Shown here: piece by piece, positions 42,607-53,194 of the stretch
Layout of the letters: each line of letters begins with the position of its first letter
Numbering within the stretch: position 1 is the stretch's first letter
Origin: Bacillota bacterium
Lineage (GTDB): Bacteria; Bacillota; Clostridia; Christensenellales; SZUA-584
DNA length: 53,194 nucleotides
Direction of reading: 5' to 3'
NCBI GenBank assembly: GCA_023408075.1
Contig: JAEYKW010000004.1
Location: 1-53,194, forward strand
The notes under the pieces: generated by a model
What the model was told of the DNA's origin: nothing
What the model saw: only the letters and a program-made list of their open reading frames with translations
The model's database searches: none
Position numbers and translations under genes: made by a program

Positions 42607-43845
42607 ATGAAGAGACCGTTTATCACGAAAGAGCAGGCTGAAGCGATTCGGCAAAAGGTTCCCACGCCCTTTTATTTGTATGACGAAAAAGGCATCCGGG
42701 AAAACGCAAGGCGGCTTAATAAAGCGTTTGGCTGGAACAAGGGTTTTAAAGAATATTTCGCGGTGAAAGCCACGCCCAATCCGTCAATTTTAAAAATATT
42801 GAAGGAAGAAGGCTGCGGTGTTGACTGTTCGTCTTTAACTGAGCTGATGATGGCGAAGATGTGCGGATTTGAGGGTGAGGACATCATGTTCTCATCAAAC
42901 GTGACACCCGAGGAAGATTACAGGCTCGCCGACGACCTTCACGCAGTGATCAATCTTGACGATATCACGCATATCGATTATGTCAGCTCGCTGATCGGAA
43001 TTCCCGAACTGATCGGCTGCCGGTTTAATCCGGGCGGCCATTTCGAGCTCGAGAACAGGATCATGGATAACCCCGGCGAAGCGAAGTACGGGTTCACGCG
43101 GCCACAGCTTTCGGAAGGGTTTAAAAAGCTGCTGTCGCTCGGCGCGAAACGTTTTGGGCTGCATGCGTTTCTCGCATCCAACACCACCACGAACGCCTAT
43201 TATCCCAAGCTTGCGCAGATGCTTTTTGAAGCGGCTGTGGAACTGCACCGCGAGACAGGGGCACCGATTGCTTACATCAATCTGTCGGGCGGCATCGGCA
43301 TTCCGTATATGCCGGGCGAGAAGGGCAACGACATTGCGTTCATCGGCAACGCAGTGCGCGAAGCATTTGAGCGGGTCATGGTGCCGGCAGGCCTTGGCGA
43401 CACAGCCATCTATACCGAACTCGGGCGGTATATGCTCGCGCCGTACGGCGTGCTCGTGACCACGGCGATACACAAGAAGGAAATTTATAAGGACTATATC
43501 GGCGTGGATGCCTGCGCCGCCAACCTGATGCGCCCCGCCATGTACGGCGCATACCACCATATCACCGTGCTCGGCAAAGAAGCAGCGCCGCAAGACCATA
43601 AGTACGATGTGACAGGCGGCCTTTGCGAAAACAACGACAAATTTGCGATCGACAGAATGCTGCCCGAAATTGAGAACGGCGATATCCTCGTGATTCACGA
43701 TGCGGGTGCGCACGGCTTTTCAATGGGTTACAACTACAACGGCAAGCTGCGCAGCGCGGAGCTGCTGCTTAAAGAAGACGGCGAGGTGAAAATGATACGC
43801 CGGGCGGAAACGCCGGACGATTATTTCGCGACATTTACGTTTTAA
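42607..43845 (+). CDS. lysA: diaminopimelate decarboxylase-family enzyme
   Basis: 412 residues, fold-III PLP enzyme. PLP Lys54 in YFAVKATPN, Gly-rich phosphate loop LSGGIGIPY, catalytic Cys region GGLCENNDKFAIDR, and the C-terminal HDAGAHGFSMGYNYNGKLR. It would decarboxylate meso-diaminopimelate to lysine. The usual GxxCExxD motif is present in slightly altered form, so a related decarboxylase is possible, but the overall match is to LysA. It has a GAAAGG site and precedes rpoB with its own terminator-like hairpin. Confidence 0.9.
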   Translation: MKRPFITKEQAEAIRQKVPTPFYLYDEKGIRENARRLNKAFGWNKGFKEYFAVKATPNPSILKILKEEGCGVDCSSLTELMMAKMCGFEGEDIMFSSNVTPEEDYRLADDLHAVINLDDITHIDYVSSLIGIPELIGCRFNPGGHFELENRIMDNPGEAKYGFTRPQLSEGFKKLLSLGAKRFGLHAFLASNTTTNAYYPKLAQMLFEAAVELHRETGAPIAYINLSGGIGIPYMPGEKGNDIAFIGNAVREAFERVMVPAGLGDTAIYTELGRYMLAPYGVLVTTAIHKKEIYKDYIGVDACAANLMRPAMYGAYHHITVLGKEAAPQDHKYDVTGGLCENNDKFAIDRMLPEIENGDILVIHDAGAHGFSMGYNYNGKLRSAELLLKEDGEVKMIRRAETPDDYFATFTF

Positions 43846-43859
43846 GAATCAACCGGTTG

Positions 43860-43900
43860 CCGGGCGGCTGGTCTTGAGGGTCTCCATCAGCCGCCGGTTT
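43860..43900 (+). terminator. hairpin after lysA, probable terminator
   Basis: CCGGGCGGCTG (43860-43870) pairs with CAGCCGCCGG (43888-43897) with one bulge. Only three T follow, so termination may be partial. Confidence 0.55.
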
Positions 43901-43989
43901 GCCGTATTACGGTCCGGCGGTTCTGCCAATTCCCTTAACAAACTTTGTAAATAGTTTATGAAAAGACCTCCGTTTGCACCATTTTAATA

Positions 43990-44018
43990 TTGACAAGGAA
44001 AATAGGGTATAGTAATAT
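43990..44018 (+). promoter_or_regulatory. promoter of rpoBC
   Basis: TTGACA (43990-43995), 17-base spacer, TAATAT (44013-44018). It implies a transcript starting near 44025 with a leader of about 185 bases before rpoB. Confidence 0.7.
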
Positions 44019-44046
44019 GTTATATTGCATTAGCGTGCTCATAATA

Positions 44047-44122
44047 GGGGAGGAGTCTCTTTATTTGCCGACGAAGGCTGAGGGATTTTGCTTGCCGGGT
44101 TTTTAAAACCCTGTATATTTTT
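44047..44122 (+). promoter_or_regulatory. rpoB leader: strong ribosome binding site, short ORF and hairpin
   Basis: GGGGAGGAG (44047-44055) is followed 9 bases later by TTG (44065), opening a 13-codon ORF (MPTKAEGFCLPGF) that stops at TAA 44104-44106. The stop lies in the centre of GGGTTTTTAAAACCC (44097-44111), which precedes a T-rich run. This is the layout of a leader-peptide attenuator; no L10-type leader or ribosomal stalk genes are present. Confidence 0.5.
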
Positions 44123-44209
44123 ACCGTGATTCGGGAATAATCAGCGAGTGCCTTCATCTTGAAAATGTCATAATGTTATTTTGCATAACAGGAGAGTGGA
44201 TACAAATTT

Positions 44210-47200
44210 ATGGTGCATGAAGTCAATTACGGAAAGCGAAACAGGATGAGCTTTTCCAAGATCGAAGAAGTCCTGGATATGCCGGATCTGATCGAGATCC
44301 AAAAGAACTCATACAATTCATTTTTGGAGACCGGACTGAGAGAGGTACTCAATGATATCTCGCCCATCACCGATTATTCAGAGAATCTGATTCTTGAATT
44401 TATCGATTACTATATTGAAAACAAACCAAAGTACACCGTCGAAGAATGCAAAGAGCGCGACGTGAACTTTGCTGCTCCCTTGAAGGTGATTGTGCGTCTT
44501 ATCAACAAAGAGACAGGCGAGATGAAGGAGCAGGAAGTGTTCATGGGCGATTTCCCGCTGATGACTGAAAAGGGCACGTTCATCATCAACGGTGCGGAGC
44601 GCGTTATCGTCAGCCAGCTTGTGCGCAGCCCCGGCGTCTATTTCGATTCGTCGATTGACAAATCGGGCAAGGATCTGTTCTCCGCCACGGTGATTCCGAA
44701 CCGCGGCGCCTGGCTCGAATACGAGACGGACTCCAACGACTGCTATTGGGTGCGCGTGGACAGAACACGCAAGCTGCCCATGACGGTGCTGATGCGCGCG
44801 ATGGGCTGCGGCACGAATATGGAGATCATCAACCTGTTCGGCGATGAAGACTTCCTGCAGGCCACGTTTAAGAAGGACGGCGGCCAGAGCGTGGAGGACG
44901 GTCTCATCGAAATCTACCGTCGCCTGCGTCCGGGCGAACCGCCCACCGTGGAAAGCGCACGGATGCTGATCGATTCACTCTTTTTTGACCCCAGACGGTA
45001 TGACCTCGCACGGGTCGGCCGTTATAAATACAATAAGAAGCTTTCCATCGCGGAACGCATTGAGGGCTTCAAGAGCGCTGAAAACATCGTCTCGGAAGAC
45101 GGCGAGCTGTTGGCTTCCAAGGGCGAAGTCATTTCGCGCGAAGCCGCGAACCAGATTGAAGAAGCGGGCATCAACAGCGTGCTGCTGCTGATCGGCGAAA
45201 ACGAAGTCAAGGTGCTCGGCAACAACTTTGTGCGCGTGAACAGCCATCTGTCCTTCGATCCCGCCAGCGTGGGTATCAACGAAAAGGTTCACTACCCGAC
45301 GTTCAAAGCGTTGGTGGATGAATTCGGCGGCAACGAAGAAGAACTCAAAAAACAGCTCAAAGCAGGCATTGAAAAGCTGATCCCCAAGCATATCATCGTG
45401 GACGACATCATGGCGTCTATGAGCTATCAGATGGGGCTTAAATACGGCATCGGCCGCACCGACGATATCGACCACCTTGGCAACAGGCGGCTCCGCAGCG
45501 TCGGCGAGCTGCTGCAGAATCAGATCCGCGTCGGCCTCTCACGGCTCGAGCGCGTGGTCAGAGAGCGCATGTCCATTCAGGATATGGATGTCGCGACGCC
45601 CTCCAACCTGATCAACATCCGCCCGGTAACGGCGGCGATCAAGGAGTTTTTCGGGTCGTCCCAGCTCTCGCAGTTTATGGATCAGACAAACCCGCTCGCC
45701 GAGCTCACGCACAAACGCCGTTTGTCCGCGCTCGGACCCGGCGGTCTCAACCGCGAACGCGCATCGTTCGACGTCCGCGACGTTCACCATACGCACTACG
45801 GCCGTATGTGCCCGATCGAGACGCCTGAAGGCCCGAACATCGGCCTTATCGGTTCGCTGTCTACATTTGCGCGCATCAACGAATACGGATTCATCGAATC
45901 GCCGTACCGTTTGATCGACAAGAAAAACAAGATCGTGACGGAAGAGATCGTCTACCTCACGGCGGACGAAGAGGATAAATACGTGGTGGCACAGGCCAAC
46001 GAGCCGATCGGCGACGACGGTAACTTTAAGCGTCCCCGCGTTATGTCGCGCCGTCAGGAAGAAATCGTGGAAGTGTCGCGTGACGAGGTCGATCTCATGG
46101 ACGTGTCTCCGAAGCAGGTGGTCTCGGTGGCCACGGCGCTGATCCCGTTCCTTGAGAACGACGATGCGAATCGTGCGTTGATGGGCTCCAACATGCAGCG
46201 TCAGGCTGTGCCGTTAACCATTCCCGAAGCGCCTGTTGTGGGCACGGGCATGGAGCACAAGGCCGCCAGCGACTCGGGTGCGGTGGTGCGCGCCTATGAG
46301 GACGGCACGGTCAAGAGCGTATCCGCTGATCGGATTCTTGTTCAGGAAGAAAAGCAAACAAAGGAATACAGGCTGATCAAATTCTCGCGCTCGAACCAAG
46401 GGACCTGCATCAACCAGTACCCGATCGTGAGAACGGGCGAGAAGGTGAAAAAGGGCCAGATCATTGCCGACGGTCCGTCCACCGAAAACGGCGAGCTCGC
46501 GCTCGGGCGCAATGTGCTCGTCGGCTTCATGACATGGGAAGGCTACAACTACGAGGACGCGATACTTATCAGTGAGCGGCTGGTCCGCGACGATGTGTTC
46601 ACGTCGATACATATTGAAGGCTACGAAGCCGAAGCACGCGATACAAAACTCGGGCCCGAAGAGATCACGCGAGACATCCCAAACGTCGGTGAAGACGCGC
46701 TCAAGAATCTTGACGAGCGCGGCATCATCCGCATCGGCGCCGAGGTGCGTGCGGGAGATATTCTTGTCGGCAAGGTAACGCCCAAGGGCGAAACGGAGCT
46801 GACTGCGGAAGAACGCCTGCTGCGTGCCATATTCGGTGAAAAAGCGCGCGAGGTCAGAGATACGTCACTGCGCGTGCCGCACGGCGAAGAAGGTATCGTG
46901 GTGGACATCAAGGTGTTCACGCGTGAAAACAAGGATGAATTGACCGCCGGCGTCAACAAGCTTGTGCGTGTCTACATCGCACAGAAGCGCAAGATTTCCG
47001 TCGGCGACAAAATGGCCGGACGTCACGGCAACAAGGGCGTTATCTCGCGGATACTGCCCGTGGAGGATATGCCATTCCTGCCGGACGGCACGCCGCTCGA
47101 TATCGTGCTGAATCCGCTCGGCGTTCCCTCGCGTATGAACATCGGTCAAGTGCTGGAGGTGCATCTCGGGTACGTGGCCAAAGCGCTCGGCTGGCGCATC

Positions 47201-48142
47201 GCGACGCCTGTTTTCGACGGCGCGACAGAGGAGGACATCATGAACCTCTTCAGGCAGCTCGGTCTTGAGCCGGACGGCAAAACGGCACTTTACGACGGCC
47301 GCAGCGGTGAACCGTTTGAAAACCGCGTGACCGTCGGCTACATGTATATATTGAAGCTTCACCATCTCGTGGACGACAAAATCCACGCACGGTCCACGGG
47401 TCCTTACTCGCTGGTCACGCAGCAGCCGCTCGGCGGCAAGGCGCAGTTCGGCGGACAGCGTTTCGGAGAAATGGAAGTGTGGGCGCTTGAAGCTTACGGC
47501 GCGGCAAACACGCTGCAGGAAATCCTCACGGTGAAATCCGACGACGTGGTGGGCCGTGTGAAAACCTATGAAGCCATCGTCAAGGGCGAGAACATACCCG
47601 AACCGGGCGTGCCTGAATCGTTCAAGGTGCTGATTAAGGAAATGCAGTCGCTCGCGCTTGATGTGAAGGTGCTCGGCGATGTGGGTGAAGAGATTGCCAT
47701 CCGCGAAAGTGTAGATGACGACTTAACCGGCCTTGAAGTGAACATTGAGGGTGCCGAACGTGATGTGTCCGATAAGCGTTCCGAGAAAGCGCGCGATGAG
47801 GACTTCTCCAACCTGAGCTTTGACGAGCTCGATGTGCCCGACCTCGACGACCTCGATGATGACATTGACGTTGATGTTGACAGCGTGAAGAGCCGCCGCA
47901 GCAAGGACGACGACGAAGATTTTGAGGACATCGACGACTTCGACGATGAAGATTTTGAGGACATCGACGAAGATGCGGAAGAAGGCGAAAGCGATTCGTA
48001 CGAAAAAAACAAATTCTATGGCGATGATTATGACAACAAGAAATACAGAGATGATTTTGACGACATAGAAATTGAATCTCTCGACGGCCTGATCGATGAT
48101 GACGACAGCCTGTTTGACGACGATTACGATGACAAAGAGTAG
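44210..48142 (+). CDS. rpoB: RNA polymerase beta subunit with long acidic C-terminal tail
   Basis: 1310 residues. Catalytic beta subunit; conserved segments include the rifampicin region GSSQLSQFMDQTNPLAEL (then THKRRLSAL) with the Asp, His and Ser resistance positions in wild-type state, MCPIETPEGPNIGLI, EGYNYEDAI, GRHGNKGVIS and GGQRFGEMEVWALEAYGA. Residues from about 1208 to the end are about half Asp/Glu (DLDDLDDDIDVDVDSV, DDDEDFEDIDDFDDEDFEDI) and extend beyond the usual end. ATG 44210 has GGAG 13 bases upstream; the conserved start MVHEV supports it. No rplJL upstream. Confidence 0.97.
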   Translation: MVHEVNYGKRNRMSFSKIEEVLDMPDLIEIQKNSYNSFLETGLREVLNDISPITDYSENLILEFIDYYIENKPKYTVEECKERDVNFAAPLKVIVRLINKETGEMKEQEVFMGDFPLMTEKGTFIINGAERVIVSQLVRSPGVYFDSSIDKSGKDLFSATVIPNRGAWLEYETDSNDCYWVRVDRTRKLPMTVLMRAMGCGTNMEIINLFGDEDFLQATFKKDGGQSVEDGLIEIYRRLRPGEPPTVESARMLIDSLFFDPRRYDLARVGRYKYNKKLSIAERIEGFKSAENIVSEDGELLASKGEVISREAANQIEEAGINSVLLLIGENEVKVLGNNFVRVNSHLSFDPASVGINEKVHYPTFKALVDEFGGNEEELKKQLKAGIEKLIPKHIIVDDIMASMSYQMGLKYGIGRTDDIDHLGNRRLRSVGELLQNQIRVGLSRLERVVRERMSIQDMDVATPSNLINIRPVTAAIKEFFGSSQLSQFMDQTNPLAELTHKRRLSALGPGGLNRERASFDVRDVHHTHYGRMCPIETPEGPNIGLIGSLSTFARINEYGFIESPYRLIDKKNKIVTEEIVYLTADEEDKYVVAQANEPIGDDGNFKRPRVMSRRQEEIVEVSRDEVDLMDVSPKQVVSVATALIPFLENDDANRALMGSNMQRQAVPLTIPEAPVVGTGMEHKAASDSGAVVRAYEDGTVKSVSADRILVQEEKQTKEYRLIKFSRSNQGTCINQYPIVRTGEKVKKGQIIADGPSTENGELALGRNVLVGFMTWEGYNYEDAILISERLVRDDVFTSIHIEGYEAEARDTKLGPEEITRDIPNVGEDALKNLDERGIIRIGAEVRAGDILVGKVTPKGETELTAEERLLRAIFGEKAREVRDTSLRVPHGEEGIVVDIKVFTRENKDELTAGVNKLVRVYIAQKRKISVGDKMAGRHGNKGVISRILPVEDMPFLPDGTPLDIVLNPLGVPSRMNIGQVLEVHLGYVAKALGWRIATPVFDGATEEDIMNLFRQLGLEPDGKTALYDGRSGEPFENRVTVGYMYILKLHHLVDDKIHARSTGPYSLVTQQPLGGKAQFGGQRFGEMEVWALEAYGAANTLQEILTVKSDDVVGRVKTYEAIVKGENIPEPGVPESFKVLIKEMQSLALDVKVLGDVGEEIAIRESVDDDLTGLEVNIEGAERDVSDKRSEKARDEDFSNLSFDELDVPDLDDLDDDIDVDVDSVKSRRSKDDDEDFEDIDDFDDEDFEDIDEDAEEGESDSYEKNKFYGDDYDNKKYRDDFDDIEIESLDGLIDDDDSLFDDDYDDKE

Positions 48143-48179
48143 ATAAGTTTTTTGGCATAAACGAGAGGAGAGGAATTCT

Positions 48180-51794
<3,615 letters not shown>

Positions 51795-51815
51795 GTATCA
51801 AGTGGGGTTAAAGAT

Positions 51816-52538
51816 ATGCCGAAAAACGAACAATGTGTGGTCACAGACAGCGATATTTGCAAATGGATCAACAAGGACTGCGAAGACTGCTATCTGAAAG
51901 CTATAAAAGACGACTCGGAAACAAAGAAAGTGCTCGAGGATTTTCAGGTGATGCTGTCTTTGCTGCCCGATGATTTTGACAGGCTGCAGGGCGACGAATG
52001 CTGCTTCTGCAAAGGAGAGCCGCGTAAGCGGGCGGGCTATGCAACCGTTGACCTTGCGCATAAGGACCCTGAGCATAAGCGCGGTATGTTTTTCGGCATG
52101 GGCAAGAAGGTCAGACAGAGAATCGGATCGCTGATCCCTGTGTCCGTATCGATATGCCGCGACTGCCGCAGGAACTTCCGTTTGGCCGAATTGCTCAAAT
52201 GGCTGATGATGCTTGTTTTCGGCGGTATCGGGCTCGGGCTCTGCTTTTTGCCCGCCGTCAATGCCAATCCGATTTTGCCGTATGCGGTGATACTGGGAGG
52301 CATACTGGTCGGCTATATAGCGGGTAAAATCTTCTCGGCTGTGTATGTCGATAAAAAGAGCGCCAAGACCCACTTTAACGTGTTTGACGTTCCTGTCTGT
52401 GCCGAGATGAAGGACAAAGGGTGGTTTACAGTACAGGACGAGGGGCCGGTGACGCGCTTTATTTTCTCGAGGAAGCCGATGATCAAAAGGCTTTGCGATT
52501 TGGGGATAGAGCGCGATGAAAAGCAGGAAAACATTTAA
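51816..52538 (+). CDS. hypothetical Cys-rich two-helix membrane protein
   Basis: 240 residues, family not recognised. Cytoplasmic Cys clusters CKWINKDCEDC (about 15-25), CCFCKGEPRKRAGY (about 62-75) and CRDCRRNF (about 113-120) look like metal-binding knuckles. Two adjacent hydrophobic segments (about 127-150 and 155-180) then lead to a soluble tail with FNVFDVPVCAEMKDKGW. It starts 21 bases after rpoC with a GGGG-type site, so it probably shares the rpoBC transcript. Such a gene is unusual in this normally conserved region. Confidence 0.7.
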   Translation: MPKNEQCVVTDSDICKWINKDCEDCYLKAIKDDSETKKVLEDFQVMLSLLPDDFDRLQGDECCFCKGEPRKRAGYATVDLAHKDPEHKRGMFFGMGKKVRQRIGSLIPVSVSICRDCRRNFRLAELLKWLMMLVFGGIGLGLCFLPAVNANPILPYAVILGGILVGYIAGKIFSAVYVDKKSAKTHFNVFDVPVCAEMKDKGWFTVQDEGPVTRFIFSRKPMIKRLCDLGIERDEKQENI

Positions 52539-52561
52539 CAAAGTCTTGCCAGTGATGAGGA

Positions 52562-52590
52562 TTGACAAGAAAATTGCCTGATGTTAAAAT
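52562..52590 (+). promoter_or_regulatory. promoter of the L7Ae-like/rpsL operon
   Basis: TTGACA (52562-52567), 17-base spacer, TAAAAT (52585-52590). A GGCTCTG/CAGGGCC stem just downstream (52591-52615) lies in the leader. Confidence 0.72.
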
Positions 52591-52643
52591 GGCTCTGCTT
52601 GCGTTTTTCAGGGCCTTGTGCGTCATGGAGGTTTATTTTAAGT

Positions 52644-52904
52644 ATGGTGCATGAGCTTTCCAGTCAGGAAAGGGTTGCGGGCTTAAAGCAGGTGATGCGC
52701 TGCGCGCGCGAATCTGCGCTCGATAAGGTTTACATTGCCAAGGATGCGGATGAAGATATTATTGTAAGGCTTAAAACGGAGTGCGACAAACACCGTATAC
52801 CGTACGATATGTCGCTGACGATGCATCAGATCGGCACGGCGTGTGATATTGAGGTGGGCAGCGCATGTGCAGGCGTGCTGAAGCAAGGCAAGCCAAGAGA
52901 TTAA
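52644..52904 (+). CDS. ribosomal L7Ae/L30e-family protein (YbxF/YlxQ type)
   Basis: 86 residues from ATG 52644, 12 bases after GGAGG. L7Ae-like kink-turn RNA-binding fold: GLKQVMRCARESALDKVYIA, CDKHRIPYDMSLTMHQIGTA, and CDIEVGSACAGVL. In Firmicutes this gene regularly sits between rpoC and rpsL. It binds kink-turn RNA, although a structural place in the ribosome is not established. The longer open frame from 52581 includes promoter sequence and is rejected. Confidence 0.88.
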   Translation: MVHELSSQERVAGLKQVMRCARESALDKVYIAKDADEDIIVRLKTECDKHRIPYDMSLTMHQIGTACDIEVGSACAGVLKQGKPRD

Positions 52905-52971
52905 TCCCCTTAAAGGGTTGCGAGGGGTTCTTATAAACAGTCATAAATATAAAGGAGGTGAAGACCCAAAT

Positions 52972-53194
52972 ATGCCGACGATTAATCAGCTTGTGAAACA
53001 AGGCAGAAAGACGGCGGAAACAAAGAGCAATTCTCCGATACTCAAGCAGAGCCCTCAGAAAAGAGGTGTTTGCCTGACAGTGAGGACAATGACGCCCAAA
53101 AAGCCGAATTCCGCTTTAAGAAAAATAGCTAGAGTTCGCCTGGTCAATGGCATGGAAGGTACGGCGTACATTCCTGGCATCGGCCACAATCTTC
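52972..53194 (+). CDS. rpsL: 30S ribosomal protein S12, 5' part (gene continues beyond window)
   Basis: 74 visible residues from ATG 52972 after AAAGGAGG; the gene runs off the right edge. MPTINQLVKQGRK and the decoding-site segment TPKKPNSALRKIARVRL are diagnostic of S12. The Lys residues in TPKKPN, where streptomycin resistance mutations occur, are wild type. It would open the str operon (rpsG, fusA, tuf) outside the window. Confidence 0.97.
   Translation, partial: MPTINQLVKQGRKTAETKSNSPILKQSPQKRGVCLTVRTMTPKKPNSALRKIARVRLVNGMEGTAYIPGIGHNL

Overview
The window looks like a chromosomal segment of a moderately GC-rich member of the Bacillota, most likely class Clostridia. The evidence is a set of markers: BMP-type nucleoside ABC transporter genes, a YesM/YesN-type two-component system, NfnAB, a Noc-type ParB next to RlmH and WalJ, an L7Ae-like ribosomal protein before rpsL, TATAAT/TTGACA promoters, strong GGAGG ribosome binding sites and frequent TTG/GTG starts. 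The noc, rlmH, walJ, rpoBC and rpsL genes often lie near the replication origin in this phylum, so an origin-proximal position is likely. No origin, rRNA, tRNA, CRISPR array or insertion sequence with a transposase was seen.

Layout. 1-1052 is the 3' part of a PHP-domain gene. 1330-5945 (minus) is a four-gene BMP-type nucleoside ABC operon. Its upstream neighbours on the same strand are an AraC-type response regulator and a YesM-type histidine kinase (6197-8688). 8959-9966 (minus) is a LacI-family repressor, separated by an operator-rich region (10041-10143) from a large plus-strand sugar operon (10428-21162). That operon reads: binding lipoprotein, ATPase, two permeases, ketose 3-epimerase-like TIM barrel, AraB-like kinase, AraD-like 4-epimerase, SIS protein, Rpe/AlsE-like epimerase, second SIS protein, aldo/keto reductase, terminator. 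All steps from uptake to central pentose phosphates are plausible within it, but no arabinose isomerase is present, so the substrate is probably not plain L-arabinose.

21323-25870 is an accessory stretch of small, poorly characterised genes: a possible frameshifted Cys-rich protein, an AT-rich duplicated-domain protein, a membrane-anchored protein with an HTH-like tail, a J-domain-like fragment with HPD, and a zinc-ribbon membrane protein. cinA follows. 26027-31303 holds an orphan binding lipoprotein and two tandem paralogous membrane-anchored beta-propeller proteins. 31577-32848 has a YhfC-type membrane protease and a 44-residue membrane peptide, both on the minus strand.

33137-43845 is housekeeping: nfnBA, murA, noc, rlmH, walJ, the corrinoid genes cobO-cobU-(513-bp repeat-rich gap)-cobS, a conserved small protein and lysA. 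A palindromic repeat of about 160 bp occurs twice in opposite orientation (32949-33104 and 40825-40994). 44210-53194 carries rpoB, rpoC, an unusual Cys-rich membrane protein, an L7Ae-like protein and the start of rpsL. rpoBC has its own promoter and a leader with a probable short peptide, with no rplJL upstream, and RpoB has a long acidic C-terminal tail.

Points that stand out are the sugar operon with two KpsF-like SIS paralogs lacking the usual Lys, the LacI operator array, the MITE-like repeat pair, the rpoB leader ORF, and a murA leader in which a hairpin appears to bring a distant ribosome binding site up to the start codon.
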